Shown here in pieces: positions 5,150 to 5,375 of a stretch of 5,375 nt of DNA; position 1 is the first letter of the stretch, and every line of letters starts with the position of its first letter. A program made the position numbers and the translations under genes. The stretch comes from SAR202 cluster bacterium (GTDB lineage Bacteria; Chloroflexota; Dehalococcoidia; SAR202; CAJWER01). The notes under the pieces are model-generated. The model was not told where the DNA came from, did not search any database, and was given only the letters and a program-made list of their open reading frames with translations. The DNA is taken from NCBI GenBank assembly GCA_030740335.1, contig JASLXL010000297.1, positions 1-5,375 of the forward strand. Direction: 5' to 3'.

Positions 5150-5375
5150 TCAGGTCGCTGCCAAGGTCGCGTGGGCGCCATCGGAAGGGACCGCGAGATT
5201 TTCCCACATCTTGCAGGTGCCCTCCATACAGTCGCACTCGGCGCCCAGCATCAGGCGGGCCATGAGCGTCATCTTGGCCTCTTCATTTCGCCCCTCACGG
5301 ACCATATCCACGAGATCGTCCTCCATACAGGCTTGCCAGTGGTCAGGCGTGATCTTGATACCCTTCCGGAGAATC
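5150..5375 (-). CDS. C-terminus of an unidentified protein with a Cys cluster, cut by the right edge
   Basis: A reading frame open from the right edge (first full codon at 5374) runs 74 residues to a TGA at 5152-5150. Third codon positions are strongly GC-rich like the neighbouring hem genes, supporting real coding. The visible part is mostly helical and charged, with ITPDHWQACMEDDLVDMVRE followed by a RLMLGAECDCMEGTCKMW segment. Cysteines in a C-x-C-x4-C pattern suggest a metal or redox site, though this is not a signature I can name. It stops 13 bases before hemC, so it is probably the preceding operon gene. It does not resemble the C-terminal dimerisation helix of glutamyl-tRNA reductase (HemA), which often precedes hemC. 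The function is unknown. Confidence 0.65.
   Translation of the reverse strand, partial: ILRKGIKITPDHWQACMEDDLVDMVREGRNEEAKMTLMARLMLGAECDCMEGTCKMWENLAVPSDGAHATLAAT

Noticed and set aside
5150..5375. C-terminus of HemA (glutamyl-tRNA reductase) upstream of hemC
   Set aside because: Gene order makes it tempting, but the visible residues, with a Cys cluster near the end, do not resemble the HemA dimerisation domain.
1..5375. CRISPR arrays, tRNA or rRNA genes, insertion sequences, phage genes
   Set aside because: No regularly spaced repeats, tRNA cloverleaf, transposase motifs or terminal inverted repeats were seen on either strand.

Overview
The window is high-GC bacterial chromosome. Its right two-thirds is a compact tetrapyrrole operon on the minus strand. 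The fused uroporphyrinogen-III C-methyltransferase/uroporphyrinogen-III synthase, the hemC - cobA/hemD - hemB order and a Yip1-like membrane protein nearby suggest an uncultured Chloroflexota lineage (Dehalococcoidia or SAR202-like). That assignment is an inference from gene style and was not tested against any database.

Layout, left to right. Positions 1-654 hold two minus-strand genes: a Yip1-like membrane protein (79-654) whose stop codon overlaps the start of a second gene that runs off the left edge (1-82). Positions 655-771 form a short divergent regulatory region with a perfect 15-bp dyad of the LysR T-N11-A type. Positions 772-957 encode only the DNA-binding N-terminus of a LysR-family regulator, cut off after about 45 recognisable residues. 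Positions 1016-1477 encode a signal-peptidase-I-like S26 protease domain with its catalytic Ser and Lys but no obvious N-terminal membrane anchor. Its stop codon lies inside a five-run G-quadruplex motif. Positions 1478-1630 are a convergent intergenic region with several hairpins.

From 1631 to the right edge the minus strand is transcribed from right to left as an unidentified cysteine-containing protein (C-terminal part only), hemC, cobA-hemD and hemB. The gaps are 13, 44 and 24 bases, so these are very likely one transcript whose promoter lies outside the window. HemB condenses 5-aminolevulinate to porphobilinogen. HemC polymerises porphobilinogen to hydroxymethylbilane. The HemD half cyclises that to uroporphyrinogen III, and the CobA half methylates it to precorrin-2. 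The window therefore holds every step from 5-aminolevulinate to precorrin-2, the entry to sirohaem and cobalamin, while uroporphyrinogen III also remains the branch point to haem.

The tetrapyrrole genes look intact and ordinary. The unusual part is 655-1500, where a truncated regulator, an anchorless protease, a LysR-type operator and a G-quadruplex sit together. I see no convincing new biological system. The best leads are the LysR/protease junction and the cysteine-containing protein at the head of the operon.
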